A DNA stretch of 64,000 nt from Eudorina sp. 2006-703-Eu-15 (GCA_003117195.1 BDSI01000070.1:597795-661794), one strand, 5' to 3'. Counted from the first letter of the stretch, positions 38,634 to 51,964 are shown. Notes: generated by a model not told the origin, from the sequence alone. Numbers and translations are program-made.

Positions 38634-40581
38634 TGAGCCCGGCCTGGTGAGCCCGGGCTGGTGAGCCCGGGCGCCCGCAGGAGACAGATGTGTTGGGAGC
38701 TGCTTTGACGCAACGCAGCTGCAGCCGAGGGTCACAGGGCCGAAACGGAAGACGCCTTCCCGCCCGAATGGGGACCCGCGGACCCGCTAAGCTAGGTTGG
38801 AACTAAATCATTGGTACTTAGGTGGAGGGGGGTTGGTCGCGGCCTGGGGTGTACGGTTGCTGCGGCCCAGGGGCCGGCGCTGGTAGGTGATGGGTAAGGA
38901 ATGGCTGATTGGGGCTCCCAGCGCCAGTCACCGGGTACCTGGGGGGGGAGGGAGGGAGGGAGGGAGTCGTGGTACGAAGGCGGCGCCTACCTGGCCAAGT
39001 GGTGTGCGGGGAGGGGCCGGGTGCCGTTCCACCGTAGGATGGCGGGGAGGAGGGCCTTTCTAGAGTGCGACACGGGGCGGAGGTGAGTGAGCACTGGGGC
39101 CAAGAGCTGCGGGGCTCATCAGCGGAGGGCTGGCGCACCCGGCAGTGGGCAAGGTGATGGCATCCTGGACGGGGACATCCGGTCGCCCGTCGGAGGACTA
39201 GGGTTTTGTTGGTGTCCGTGATTTGTGTGTGGGGTGACAGAGGGGTGTGTGTGTGGACGCATTGTGGAGGTTGTGATTGTGATTTAAAGGGTGTTGTATG
39301 GAAGGAAGGGCAACCAACACACGCGGGGCAGCTGTGATGGCTAAGCGTAAGCGGACCGCGAAACACAGCACAGCACAGCACAGCTACTTCGGGGGCCCGG
39401 AGGTGGCACCCCTCCTCCCTTACCCGCGCTGCACCGTGACAGGTCGTGCCCGCATTGGGCAGAGGGCGCTCGTCTCAGCAGCCATGCAGGTGGCGGAAGG
39501 TGGCGGTGGACGCGACCCACAGTACCGGCGGGCATGTGGGGGTTTGGACGGGGATCAGAGTGTGTGAGGCTGAGGGTGTGTGACATCGACCCATCCATGG
39601 CCCCGCAGTGTGCGCCTGTGATACCGAGTACGGCGCATTACGGCAGCTGGGATGATGGATGCCTGGGGTCCAGTCGGGTACCTAAAGGAAGGGGGCGCCG
39701 CGGTGTGACGAGGACACGGAAAGGACCCGGCAGTCTTTGCGAACGTTCTTGTCCGTACTGGTCGATTTGATACTGGTTGATACCATACATCGGGACTGTG
39801 GGTTCGACAGTGGCCGTACCAGCTGCTGGCACTCCCCGCAAGGATGTGGTAACCACAGCCAAGCAACCCGAAGTGTAATTTGCGGCGAGTGTCGTCTTGA
39901 TTGGCTGGGACTGGAATTGGCGGGGTCTGGGCAGCGGGTCCGGTTCATGGGTTCCAGTGAGCCAGCCTGTTACCTCACAACAGGGTGCAACAGAGCGCCA
40001 CCACATGGTAGGCACAGCCCCACCCCATGCAGTACAGTGCGTTGCAGTGCGGGTGAGAGACGCACGACTAGCAACTGGGAGCACCTGGCGGCAGTGCCGC
40101 ATTTGCCCCTCCGCCCCCCCGACGCACACCGACGACGTCCCACTACCCCACCATCCCTCTGCCCCAACCATCGCCTCGTCCCTCCACGCGGGGACGGTTC
40201 GTACGACCCTGCACATACACTGCAAAACGCGCACTGGTGCTGGCGGCGGCGGCGGCGTGTGGGGGTCTGCGCGCGACCCACCACCCACCGCCCCGGTGCG
40301 TTTCTGGGTTCGCTCTTCCTTAATGTCCGACACCGCCCGTCGCGTTGCTGGGGCTTGTCGCAGCACCGCCCCAGTCTCAGTGTACCGGTCTGCTCCCTGT
40401 CGCCCCAGGGCGGGACTCCGTAGCTCCCCCCGCCATCGCCCAGCTGCTGCCCGCCACCCTTCCCGGGGACACGGGTGGTGGGTGGGTGGGGTATCCGCCC
40501 ACCGGGGGGCGGATGTACGTCCCCTAAACACACCCGACATCCGTTCCCCGCAGCAGCAGCAGCGCCACCTAGAAGAGCATA
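38634..40581. other. Intergenic region between converging genes
   Basis: 3' flanks of the secreted-protein gene (+) and the fibrillin gene (-). A TGTAA on the plus strand at 39874-39878 is the only poly(A)-signal match noticed for the plus-strand gene, at an unusually long distance. No other feature is supported. Confidence 0.45.
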
Positions 40582-43500
40582 TTACTTGGTCAGCAGCGCC
40601 ACGCCGCCCGCGCTGCTGCGGGCGCACGCCAGGTCGGGCCCCACGTGGAAGAAGGTGTAGGTCTTGGGCTTGGTCTTGGGGGTCACCTCCCACACCTGAG
40701 GGTGCGGTATGCCAGCAGAGGGGCGGGGGTCCGGTTGGGGGCGGGGGTCCGGTTGGGGCGTGTGTGTGTGTATTTGCAAAAAGGGGGTTCCCAGGCCTGA
40801 GCACGGCGGAGACGAGACACACGCCAAGGTCACGCGCAGCCGAAATGACCGCCGACGTGTGATCTGCCACTCTGAGCGACAAACCCGCCCGAACCACCAC
40901 CCGGCGGCAGATACGGCCCCCGAGGCGATGCACAAGCCACATATGCCCGGTGGCATGTGTGTGTGTGTGTGTGTGTGCAGAGAGTTCTAGCCGGTTGTTA
41001 GTACGGGTCTCCTCATCAGCTCAGGGGGGGCGTTTCACCCAGGCCTCTGTGTACGGCATCCCGTGCACCCCGTCCGGGAGCTGCGCACCTTGTTGCCGGC
41101 GAAGTGGATGTCCACCTGCGTATTGCAACAGCAGCCGGGCAAGATAATAAATGGTAGATAATCAGAAATAACAGACGGGATGGCAGCGACTTGACAGCGG
41201 TGTATCCTGACCCGCCGCGGAGGGACACAAGGAGGGACTCAATCAAGGGCGGGACCCAAGCCCGGCCGGGGCGCTCGGGGGTCTTATTCCCTTCGTTTTC
41301 ACGCGAAATCCCGTTCCCCCCTCGCTGTCTCCCTATCTATTCCTCCAACTCCATCTCCTCCTCCATCCTTGTCTTAGTCCCCCAAAGCATCACCCACCCC
41401 GCGCGGGGCCAGCCCGTCCTTGAGCGGCCCAGCTCCCTTTTTGCCCACCTCCCGATTTCCTGTATCCACCCTTTCCGCCCCCCCCCGCCCACCTTGTTGA
41501 ACTGGAAGTCCAGCTCGCCGCTCTCCGGCCGCCAGGACAACATGACGCCGCGGATGAAGAACTCAAAGGGGCCGATGGAGCTCTCCAGCGCCAGGCGCTG
41601 CAAAGTGGCCCAGTGCAATAGTCAGGGCCAACGTCCAGGAGGAGTACGGGCGGTGGCCAACCACCGATCGGCAACGAACAAACGAATTGATTGATCCGGA
41701 GGGCAACGCACCAAGACCGTTGGGCGATCAGGCAGGTGTGTGTATGAGAGAAGAGAGCCGCGAGATGAGAAACCGGGAGTTGTTGAGCGGAGAGGCCCCG
41801 CAGCTACGTTGGGTAGCGGGTACTTCCGCCCCACGGCTGCCATGCGAAATGGCAAGCGTTCAAAGACGGAATCAAGTGTGTTGCACCCTTGTATCACAAG
41901 CACAAATGCCCAGCGACGCACGACGCGCGGCCACGGCGGTAGGGCTGCACACCGGACCGGCCGTCCCGGGTCCCGGGGTGTGTGGAGCGCTTCATGAAAC
42001 GCCGGTTGCGGCGCACACGCATCGCGGCTCAGCTTCACGGCGGGTTGGGGCGGCCGAACAACGGGCACCCCACCCTCCATCCCCACCACCCTACCGGACC
42101 CAGCCCCCCTGGACCCACCTTAGTGGATTCATCCAGGACGAAGTCCTCCTGCGGTCGTACATGGCCGACGGGGCGAGGCATTGAACGGCAATTCATTGAA
42201 CGGCAGGTCAGGTAACTGAACCCTAAAGCCCATCAGCACACTCCCTGCCCCAGGCCAGGAGACGCCGCGTCGTGGTGTGCCGGGCCGCCGCAACAGCGTA
42301 TTGGGGCGTCCGGGGTGGGTGGGTAGGTGGGGGTGCAGGTATACATGGTGGGAAGCCGTGGTCCGGGACCGCCTGCACAGCATCAGCAGCACACGCCCGC
42401 TTCTGGGTGCGTGCGGCACGCAACCCCATCCACATGTCGCTGCCGTTCGGCCGACGCGTGGCTGCACCGGCGGCTCCACAGAAGCGGTGCATGCCTCACT
42501 TGGGACATTCAGGTCTCCTTAATGCCCTGGTCAGGGTACCTGACCGGACCGGACCATAGCTCTAAACACCTCCACCCGGTAATAATCGTTGGTCAGTATT
42601 TGTCGCCGGGCTGGGTGTGTCTGGGCTGTTTCTTTTTAAACACCTCCACCCCCTATGTCTACCGTAGCAGCGGTCTAGGTGCAAGTCCAGGTCCCAGTCC
42701 CCGGGTCACCACATCCCCCGGGTAAGTAGTTGTCGCCGGGCTGGGTGTGTCTGGCCTGTTTTCTTATCCCCCGGGGACAACACCGAGCTCCCGCCACCCA
42801 GGGTTACCGTATCACCAAGCCCCAAGGCCCCTCACCACCCTTCAGCCCCCCTCCCCGGCCCGGCAGACCTTGACCGGGATGTACTGGAAGGGCCGGAACT
42901 TGGTGGCGGTGCTGAACACCAGCCGCCACGTGCCCGCGATGCTGGGAGTGGGGCCTGGAGGATGGGATGGGGCCGGCGGCGCGTGTGGGGTGCAAGGGCG
43001 TCTAAGCCCCGGTGGCCACTGAAGGACACCATGGCATGGGCCGGGGTGGCGCGGAGGTTTTGGCGGGTATGGCTTGACGATGGACCGATGGACGATGGAC
43101 TAGGTGTGGCGCGTGGGGCCCAAGCAGGGGAGGGTCACGGCATGGCCAGTGGCAGTGACCGTTGGTCGAGGCCGAGGCGCGTTAGGGGTACGAAGAGAAT
43201 GTTCAACGAAAAGCTTACATTGCTCGCTGTCCGGTTGACTTGACCATCATGCCACCCAGCTTTCAGTACGGCAAATCTTGACGGCATCGCTGGAAGGCCA
43301 TTCCGGTCATGATTCATGCGCCATGCCTAAGCACGCAATCCGCATTGAGTGAAGTAATGCCCCAGTTGGACCGCGTGTCCCTCGCCTGGGCAACCCGAAG
43401 GTCGAGGTGGTCAATTCGAGTCCGACACCAGATGCATTCGTAATAACCCATGGGATATCCCGTTCGCATCTTGACCGAACGGGTGCTCACCAGACTTCTC

Positions 43501-43868
43501 TTGTGCTGCTAGTTGCTCCACTGCCAACAGGGCGCCCTCAACTGTCTCCGGCGGAACGGATTTCGTCGCAGCCGCCCGCTTCAAAAGCTGAAGCGCATCC
43601 GCTTTACTATTTTTCGGTGAAGTTGATTGATACGCTGCCAACGCTTGCTTTTCAATGTCAGTCAGAGCTGCGCGATGAACCAATCACGACAGTTGACACT
43701 TACAATTTCTGAACTCATAATTGCGAGATCGTGGAGAATACACAGATTATTTGAATTACCTGCTGGTGAAGCAGCAGATCTGATTGTTACGAGCGTGCGC
43801 GCAGGGAGCCTGGGCCGAACCGGTGCGGCCGATCCAGACCGCAAGGGGGTTACAAGGGAGGACCTCAT
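40582..43868 (-). CDS. Plastid lipid-associated protein (PAP/fibrillin family), seven exons
   Basis: Exons: 43868-43760, 43667-43491, 42954-42869, 42148-42119, 41597-41493, 41115-41089, 40695-40582; all GT/AG and in frame, 215 aa, stop TAA. Residues 1-36 are rich in Arg/Ser/Ala/Pro and lack acids, as expected for a chloroplast transit peptide. The mature part begins LTDIEKQALAAYQ with a helical region, then the PAP hallmark SIAGTWRLVFST, FRPFQYIPVK and EDFVLDESTK, the lipocalin-like strands IGPFEFFIRGVMLSW and LDFQFNKVDIHFAGNK, and a C-terminal WEVTPKTKPKTYTFFHV. Fibrillins coat plastoglobules or bind lipids in thylakoids and the stroma; the subgroup is not determinable here. Exons 4 (30 nt) and 6 (27 nt) are microexons that fit the family's continuous strand pattern. 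Exon 1 is in a less GC-rich context than the rest. Confidence 0.88.
42596..42775 (+). repeat. Short tandem duplication in intron 3 of the fibrillin gene
   Basis: TTGTCGCCGGGCTGGGTGTG followed by TCTGGxCTGTTT occurs at about 42600-42632 and again at 42730-42762, and the flanking TAAACACCTCCACCCC also occurs twice (42562-42577 and 42638-42653). Confidence 0.7.
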
Positions 43869-44500
43869 TGTAGTTGAAGTTAAAAGAGCGATTTGTGGCT
43901 ACAAGATGCATTGCCACTTTCAACCGTCCAGTTTTAACAGGGTAGGTACGGCACTGAAACCTGTGATGCCAGGCTCGAGATAGAATTCACACGAGAAAAG
44001 CTCACCACTACGTCAGGTCGTGTCCCATCTTCCCATGGGATGTGAGCTGCGCTTCTCAAGAGACGGCGTCACGGCAGCCACACTCCAGGCCGCGATTACC
44101 AACGTCCCAGGACCCCTTCCATCCAAGCCCAACCACGGCACCACCCGCCACCCCTAGTCCCCCAGCCTCAGCCCCAGTCCCCAGTCTCAGCCCTGAACGT
44201 CCTCCATATGTACAAACACGCGCTCGGCGTCTCCACCCTGCGCATGAGACAACACGTTGGGTCTCCCACGCGAGTCGTGACGGAGCAGTGTACAACCCCC
44301 GTGTCGATCCGACATCGTGCGTGGTGCACTACGTGCATGATGCAAGGCCCCAGCTCACCACCGACACCAGGTTTCTCCGGTTCTCGACCCGCGCGGTACG
44401 TTGCGGAGCGTGAAGCCACATGCAGCACGTCGCGCCCAATGCCCGGTCCCGGCCACAGCACGGTCGCGCCGGGCCCCGGACCTCGGTCGCAGGGGCTGCT
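43869..44500. other. Intergenic spacer between two minus-strand genes
   Basis: 632 bases between the stop of the LRRC46-like gene and the start of the fibrillin gene. It must contain the former's 3' UTR and the latter's promoter. Nothing specific is recognisable. Confidence 0.5.
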
Positions 44501-47500
44501 CTACCGCCTCCCCCCGGGTCCTCCACCGCCAAAGGGATTCGGCGGCAACGAGGTCTTGAACATGAACCCAAAGTCCGTCGCCGCCGCCCCGGCAGCCGCC
44601 TGCTCCTCCGGCTCCTCCGTGTCCGAGTACAGCCCCTCGGTCCCCGCCTCATCCCCCGCCAGCCGCTCCGCCTCCACCTCCGCCACCGCGACGGCGCCGC
44701 CCTTGCTCGCCCCGCCCGCTGCCGCCTTGGCGGCGGCGATGACGGCGCCTGCCGGCCGGCCGCTGGCGGAGCCGGGCCGTCCACCCTGCCCACTGCCGCT
44801 GCCCGGCCGGGAACGCACCGCCCCAGCCGGCGGCCCGCCTCCTGCCGCCGCGCCGCTGCCGCCCGCTGCCGCCTTCCCGGCAGCACCTTTAGGGGCCCCT
44901 TTCGCGGCGGTGCCCCCGGCAGCAGCTGGTCGTGGTGCTGCTGGGGCTGCCGGCGCCGCCGCCGCGCCTGCCACGGCTGCGGCCCTGGCAGGGCTCGGAC
45001 CTCTGGCACTGCCACCGCTGCTGGCGCGTCCAGCCGCGGCGGCGGGCTTACCATCTCCAGTCGCACTGCTGGCGGCGGCGCCTGCAGCCGCCGCCGCCGC
45101 CGCCACTGCCGGCCCTTGCGTCGCCGGCCCCGCGGCGGCCGGCGCGCCCTCCTCGCCTGCGCTGCCCGCCTGACCCAGGCCCCCGGCTCCCACACCGCCC
45201 GCGCTGCTGGCGCGTCCGCCCCCCAGCATGCCCTCCAGTCGCGACAGCGACTCCCGCAGCACGTTGTGCGGCAGGGTCTGCACGGGCCCCGGGCCCAGAG
45301 CGAGCTGCAGCGGCACGCCGGCGCTGCTCCCAGAAGATCGCGGCCTCGTCGCGTCCCCATCCGGCCCGGAACCCGGCCGCGCTGCCCCAGCCGCGGCGGC
45401 GGCTGCGGCGGTAGCCGCAGCAACCGCCGGCGGCCCCTCCGGCGGCCCTGGCCGTCGTGCGGCCGCCACCGCCGCTGCGGTCTTGGCCGCGGCGGCGCGC
45501 GAGGGCCCCAGGTTGATTTGCTCCCGCAGGGCGGTGAGGGTGGAGGAGGTCCGCAGGCGGCGGATGGCGTCGCTGACGGCGGCCTCCGCCTCGCGCTGGG
45601 CGGAGACGCGCTCGCTGGCCTGGCCGCGCATGCGGTCCACCTGAGACTGCATGCCCTGCCGAGCGTCGAAGATGGCGGCGTCCTGCGGGGGAGTCCGCGG
45701 GTGCGGGACGCCGCCGCCGCCGCGGTCGGAGAGGGCCACAACGCATCGCAACGAGCAAGGGGGTAATGGGTGCCTCGCCCCTTCCCCTCTCCTGGTGCAC
45801 CACATAAGACATATCCCCATGAACCCGGGTTTGTTCTGGGCCTGGTCTGGGCCTGCTTTGCTTTCGTTGTAACCCATGAACCCAGCATTGCCACAAGGCA
45901 CGGGCCCTGTGGTGCGGTCTGTGTCTCAAGCGAGAAACCCGCCCGAAGTAGTGTGTAAAAGATAACTGAGCCGCGAGAAGCGAACTCCAGCGCAATAGTC
46001 GATGTTGGCGACGGAAACAGAGGATCCCCGAAGTGGTGTATGTGGTCAGATGTGCCGCGGGTGTGCTGGCGCCTCCCGCCACCACCCCGATCCTACACCC
46101 GGGCTCCGTGTGCCCCAGCCGAGCAAGCCCGCCCGCCCGCCCAGCGCCCGCGACCCGCCCCTCCCCAGCCGCCGGGCGGCCCTGGCCTCCCCACCTGCGC
46201 CAGCGTGGAGTTGGCAGCGGGCTCAATCAGCGCCTGGTACCTCGCCTGCAGCATGCCCAGGTCGTCCGCCACCTGCTTCTCAAGCTCCGCGGCTCGCTGC
46301 CGGGGCGCGCCGCCCGGCTGCGTCTTCGGGGGAGGCGGCAGCGGCGCCCCGGAGCCCAGCAGCCGCCCAGCCGCCGCGGCGCCTGAGCCCGCGGAGCTGG
46401 GCCGGCTGCCGCCGCCTCCGCCGGCGCCACCGCCGGCGCTGGCACTCATGCGACCCGCGGTCGTGGCTGCGCGCCCCGGGGACAGGCTGTGGGCGGGCGA
46501 GCTCCCCGCCGCAGCCGCAGCCGCAGCAGCGACCCCGTCGGCCGTGCCGCTGCGGGTCGGGGTCCTCGTCGCCGCCGCGGACGAGGAACTCGTCACGGCG
46601 CCGGTGGCGCCTGTGGGTGGGTTGGCGGCTGCCGGGCCGCTGGAGAGGGAGGCACCCGTGCCGGAGCTGCGCGGCCTCGGCGGCGTGCCGGCGGGGCCGC
46701 CACCGCCGCCGGTGCCGGGCCGCGAGCCGCCGCCGGTGCCGGGCCGCGAGCCGCTGCCGGTGCCGGGCCGCGAGCCCGTGCCGGGCCGCGAGCTGGCGCC
46801 ACCCGAGACGCGCAGCAGCATCGAAGAACGCACGTCCGCGGCCCTGCCGAATCCGGGATGGGAGGGCATAGGTAGACACGTTAGAAGCTGCGCTGCTGCC
46901 TGAGCACAGATCCAATCGGGATATGGGCGGGTGAGATATCCGGCCGGCAGGCCGCAGAACACGGGGACGGAAAGAACGGCGGAGCGCTCTCCCATTCGTG
47001 TCTGGACTGCGCGCCCGGAGCATCTGGCGCAGCGCGTGCATGCAGCTTGAGCAGGTGCGGGCTCCGCATGGCCCCGCGCGGTCATGTGAAGTGCCCGACC
47101 GCTCGACGCGACCGCACCGTACCGTACTCGACATCCGAACCGAGGATGACGCACCGCACCGTACTGCACCGCACCGTAACGTACTGCACCGCTCTGTACC
47201 GCATAGCTCCGCACCGCACCTAACCCCACCGCTCCTCACCTGTTGATCGCGCTCTGCCGCATCGGCGCCGACCGCTCGCTGGCATTCCGGTAGGCCCTCC
47301 GCTCCAGGTCATCCAGCATGTCCAACATGTCCTCCAACAGGTCGGCTCCCGCACCCGCCCCGGCACCTGCGCCACCTCCGGCACCGGACGCGCTGGGACA
47401 AGCAGCAGCCGGCACCGATGCCGGGCGCCCCGCAGCTCCGGCAGCAGCCCCGTCGGCCTGGTGGGGACGGACGGCAAGGTGTGGGGGCAGCCCCGTAACG

Positions 47501-50500
47501 CAAGCCAGCCAGAGGGATCCGGCGCAGTGGAAGATGGCTCGTGGGAGGGGCCGGGGGTTTCGATGTCACGTCCAACCCATTGCGATGCCTGCTACGGTAT
47601 GCAACATCATCGCACGGGGAGCAAGTTCGACTGCGGGGCTTCCAGCACGTGCATACCCCGCAGCGCAACAGCCCCATATGCAGCACGCCGTGAGGTGCGC
47701 CGCAGCGCGCTGGGTTCCACCTGCTTGAGGAATGTGCGCCGAGATGGCCATCCAAACTTCGGCTGTGGACGTCGCTCCCGTCTTGGCGCCGTGCTTGTTA
47801 GGGCAGAACCGACGCAGCCAAGTACGTCCCCCCATTTCGCTGTTCCCCCAGCCCCTCCGCCTTCCCGTCCCTGCGCTTTCCAGATCACCTTTCCTGGCAT
47901 TGACCTGCAAGTCAGGTTGGCTCCCTTCGCGCTGGTCGCGCCGCTCGCCTGCCCGGCCCAGAGCGCCCCCCGGACGAGTATTCCCGGCACTGCCCCTGCC
48001 ACTGCGCCCCTCCCCCTCCCAGGATGATAGCTGCTTGCCGCTGACCCAGTCCCGGGCTCACCCCGGATGGCATCTCGCCACTCCTCCCCTGTGGGTCGAT
48101 CATCGATCTGGGGCCCCCTTTCACTCACTGACCTGCCGCAATCTCCCCACGGGCACCCCGTCGCCACCGCCGGCCTCACTGACCTGGCTGGCCGCCGCGT
48201 CCACGTCACCGCCGCCTTCGTCATCGTCGTCGCCGTCATCATCGTCGTCGTCATCGTCTTCATCGCTGATCTCCTCGCCGTTCTCGTCCAGGTCGCGGTC
48301 AAGGTGGCGGAGCTGCGGGCAGCGGGCCTTGATGGCGCGCCGCAGGCAGTAGCGGTTGGCGTGCCCCGCCGCGCACGGGTTGCCGTCCAGCTGCGCGGCG
48401 TGGTGGGATGGTGGTTGTGGTTGACGCGAAAAGAACCCAGGGTGGTGGTGGTGGCAGTGGTGATGGGCCGTGCGGGTGAGAGGACGGTGCCGGAGCGGCA
48501 GACAGGCAACCGCACATCGTGGGGGACCCCCTCCCCCAAGCCTGCTCCGAACCCAACACCCCTCCCAGTGACCCTCCAGGTGACATCTGGGTCATCCACG
48601 CCCTGGGTTCAGTCCGGCTCTTCGCTCTGCTCGCATCCGTCGCTGCTGGCGAGATTTCGAGCGCGCCCCCCAGTGTACTGTCTACACATCTACAGATGCG
48701 ATACATGATTTGGGTCGGGCGGGTCTCTTCTCTAAACACATCTACAGATGTTCTCCAACCCACATGGCCGTATGTGTCGCGCTGAGTCTTCGTTGCACGT
48801 CTGCACACCGTCGTCCGACCAGGCTCAGCGGGATCATGAGTATTGGCACCGGGCCGCGCCAGCGGCGACCGGACGCGCCGCGCCCGCTCGCCAGACGGGG
48901 TCGCGGGGCTGCGGTCCGGGTCGCACGGCACGTGCCCTCCACTATCCGCTCCAGGGCCTCCCCCTCAGCCCCCGACCGTCAACCCACACGCAAAGCGGTG
49001 AGCTGCACGGCCAGACAGACCTCCGGTTCAGCACGGCATCCTCGCCCGGCAGGGTACGACACTCAACCCCGCAGGGTACTCCATACCGTACTCTGCACTA
49101 TCCCCTCCCCCACCCCCGCGTGCATGGTTTCAGCTCAATGCACATTCAATGCGCCTTTTCCCCGCAGTCTGAATGGCAGGTCAGGTCCCTGCGGCGGTCG
49201 CACCAGGGGCCATGGCTCCGAGACCGGCTGGTGGCCGCCCCCGAACCGATAAGTTGCTGCTGCCCCCAAAGCTGCGCGACGGCAACACACGAATCCACGA
49301 AAGCCTGGCCCCCTTCCTTCTTGAACAAATCAGCTGGCCGCTCGCCGCAGCTGGGCACCACGGGCAACTTGATCGGTCGCCCGGGTGCGGGTGGGGCTGG
49401 GGCCCTGGGGCTGGGTTGCTTCCCGATGCGGTCCCTCTAGTGCGGTCCCTCTAGGTCGCTCTGCTGTCCCTGACGTGCGGTCGGAGGGCCGACGACAGCG
49501 CCACGGCCCCCACCCACCACCCACCTTGACAAAGTGGAGGCTCGGCGGCAGGGCGCGCTCGTCCAGGCGGGCGATGCGATTGTGGGAGAGGTCCAGGAAC
49601 ATGAGCTGGGTCAGCTTGGCCAGCCCCTCCACCTGCGGGGCGAAGAGCCGACAGTTTTGCGCACTGATGAGGTGCATGGGTGAGGCGGACACTGTGGCTG
49701 TCGTGCACGAGGTCCTCCGCGGTTATGATGCTTGTTGTGCTTCACTCAGGCCGCCAGTCCAGTGGCTTACTCTTACTCACTTACGCCGCCAGGCGTGGAG
49801 GTGAAAGCGCTGTCCCCCAAGCGAACGCGCTGTCCCCGCAGGCGAATGCTCTGTTCCCCCAGTGGTCAGTCACCTGGAATCCTGGCCCGAAGGCATGGCT
49901 TTCCTCCAACCCCGGACGGACATGGACGGATGATGGCGACCGGGGCCCCGCCCCGCCCGGACTCCCATCCGCGGCACATTCACCGCCATCGCCACCCACT
50001 CATCGCCACCGCCACCCATCCATCGCCAACGCCGAGATGCGCATGCAGTGTGGCCCTCACGCGCGCCCGACGCCGGCCCGCCACGCCCCTTCTCCCCCCC
50101 GCCTACCTTCTCGATGCGGTTGTGCCCCAGCGCCAGGAACTTGAGGCCGGGCAGCGCCGCCACAGCCGCCATGCTGGTCAGGGCGTTGTGCTGCAGGAAG
50201 AGGTGCGTGGTGGAGGTGAGCTGCCGCAGCACGTCGGGGCTCAGGGACGCCAGCCGCTGCCGGTCCAGGCGGATGTGGGTCAGCTGCTGCACGAAGGCCT
50301 CACTGCGGCGGTGCGGCGCGGAGCACGAGGACGCGGCGCAGCGGGATGAGGAGCTAATACAGGGATTTCACAGACAGGAACCAAACGGGGTTGGCAGTAA
50401 TAAGGCGTGGCGGGGGCGAGAGGATGCGCTGGAAAGGACGTCAGGGCCAACGACGGGGGGCCAGGGCGACAACATCAGGAGAATGAAGACGAGGCGTAGA

Positions 50501-51413
50501 TTGCTGTGAGGGCTACAGTGCTGTGCGGACGGTCTAAGGGCGGTGGAAGGCAGGACGGACCGGCCGGTAGTCCCGCCGACCGTCCGTGACCCCGGGTGGC
50601 ACTGTCGGCGAGGAGTGCGTGGCTTTGGATTCTGGATTCGGAGGAATTGAAAATGTGCGCGACCGGACCACCTGGTGTCCCGCAATACGGGCAGGGCGCC
50701 ATGGCAGCACCAGCCGTTGCCTGTCATGCGCACTACGGCAGCTGCGATGGGCGTATCGCCAGTCGGTAAGTGGGGGGGAAACGATGTCCTCCGGTCCATT
50801 TCACCACGCACCTGGCAGCTCGACGCGCGGCGCTGAGCACCGGGTCATCGGAGATGTGAGAACGGATGATCAGGTCCTGCACCCCGGCATGAAATGGTGG
50901 ACGGCAGTGGTGAGCAGCAAACTGGCGTTGTGAAAACGAGAACGCCGGCGGAAGTGGAGCAAGGTCTTGCAGGGGGCACGACAAGGCAGCGTACGGGGGG
51001 GATGCGCTGCAGGGCCGAGGTGCGGGGACGGTTGGTATGGGGTGCGCGAGAAACCCCAAAGGCGCCCCCCCCTGGCTCACCACTGTCAGATCAGTCGACG
51101 GTGAGGCATCGCCGTCGTTGCTGAGAAGCTGCTTGACCTGGCTTTCTATCTCGGCCTCTGTTGGTTCGGGCAACTCAGGGCCGTCCATAGCCCTGCGAGC
51201 TGGCGTCGGGGCCGAGGGCTCCCCTTTGGCCCCATCCGCCTTGCTGCCCGAAGCTGAATTACCAGTCTTCACCGGCTGGGTTCGTCCAGGTCCCGGTGCT
51301 GCAGCGCTCCCACTTTTGGAGCCGGCTGTCGTTGCGAGAGACTTTGTCGGGGGTTTTGCCGGTGAGCTCGCTTTTGCTGGAGTCAGCTTCGTCTGCTCTG
51401 TTCCTTTTACCAT
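44501..51413 (-). CDS. LRRC46-like leucine-rich-repeat protein with long low-complexity C-terminus, eight exons
   Basis: Exons: 51413-51081, 50876-50812, 50302-50107, 49632-49525, 48390-48184, 47457-47240, 46843-46195, 45682-44501; all GT/AG, in frame, 985 aa. Residues 1-111 are a Lys/Ser/Pro-rich extension. Residues 112-250 align in layout with animal LRRC46, a sperm-flagellum protein: DLIIRSHISDDP, then QQLTHIRLDRQRLASL, TTHLFLQHNALTSM, LKFLALGHNRIEKV, LMFLDLSHNRIARLDE and the LRR cap LDGNPCAAGHANRYC. An acidic Asp/Glu run lies at ~278-291, then helical DLLEDMLDMLDDLERRAY (exon 6), a Ser/Gly-rich part with about five Ser-Arg-Pro-Gly-Thr-Gly units (46710-46800), helical RAAELEKQVADDLGMLQARY, the heptad-like VDRMRGQASERVSAQREAEA, and an Ala/Gly-rich tail ending FGFMFKTSLPPNPFGG. 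Animal LRRC46 is about 320 residues, so two thirds here is additional. A split into two genes after exon 5 is possible, but every junction keeps phase. A ciliary role is inferred from the family. Confidence 0.8.
46870..46920 (-). repeat. Intronic dispersed element, copy 6
   Basis: On the minus strand it reads GATTGGATCTGTGCTCAGGC, AGCAGCGCAGCTTCT and ACGTGTCTACCTAT, matching the element at 11921-11975. It lies in intron 6 of the LRRC46-like gene, in sense orientation, 27 bases upstream of the 3' splice site at 46844. Confidence 0.7.
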
Positions 51414-51964
51414 GTCTGTGATTGCCTAACAAACATCATTTCCGTTGCAACAAGCGCACAGCTTGCCCTTGGGCCGCGTCTTCGATAAGCCAAAGCATAA
51501 ACACATGAATAGTTACTCCTTGAAAGGTATGTTGTTACACTTGCAAACAAATGGAGCAGTAATTTGTTCCTGAACTTATCGTGCAGGTTGACTGAGACCT
51601 CGTCATCTATTCGGATGTTCAAAATGTGGCCTGTAAGTGAGTCGATGACATGTCGCTAATGACGGTCAAGTTTTGGCGGTGGACGGCAAAAGGGCCGAAT
51701 TGCAGTTATAAATTTGCCGGAAGTTGTATGCCTCGGCCGTCGAGTTATTACCCGTTCAGATTGTCATAAGTCCATGTCGCATAACTTCCCACAACATGAT
51801 CAGCGATTATTTCAGGGTTTAAGGAGAGGGAGTTGCGGTTGTCCCGCGGGACGTCGCGGGACAGTTCCCTTGAGCCAGACAAGTACATAGTGCGTCGTCC
51901 AACGAACAGACCTAGAACGTCTAGACGGAACGGGATCAATTCCGCACGCACGCCCCGCTCAATT

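Noticed and set aside
43385..43435. tRNA-like 3' half (GTCAATTCGAGTCC resembling a T-arm/B box)
   Set aside because: No matching acceptor stem, anticodon arm or A box could be folded from the flanking sequence, and it lies within intron 2 of the fibrillin gene. A degenerate tRNA-derived SINE remains possible but unsupported.
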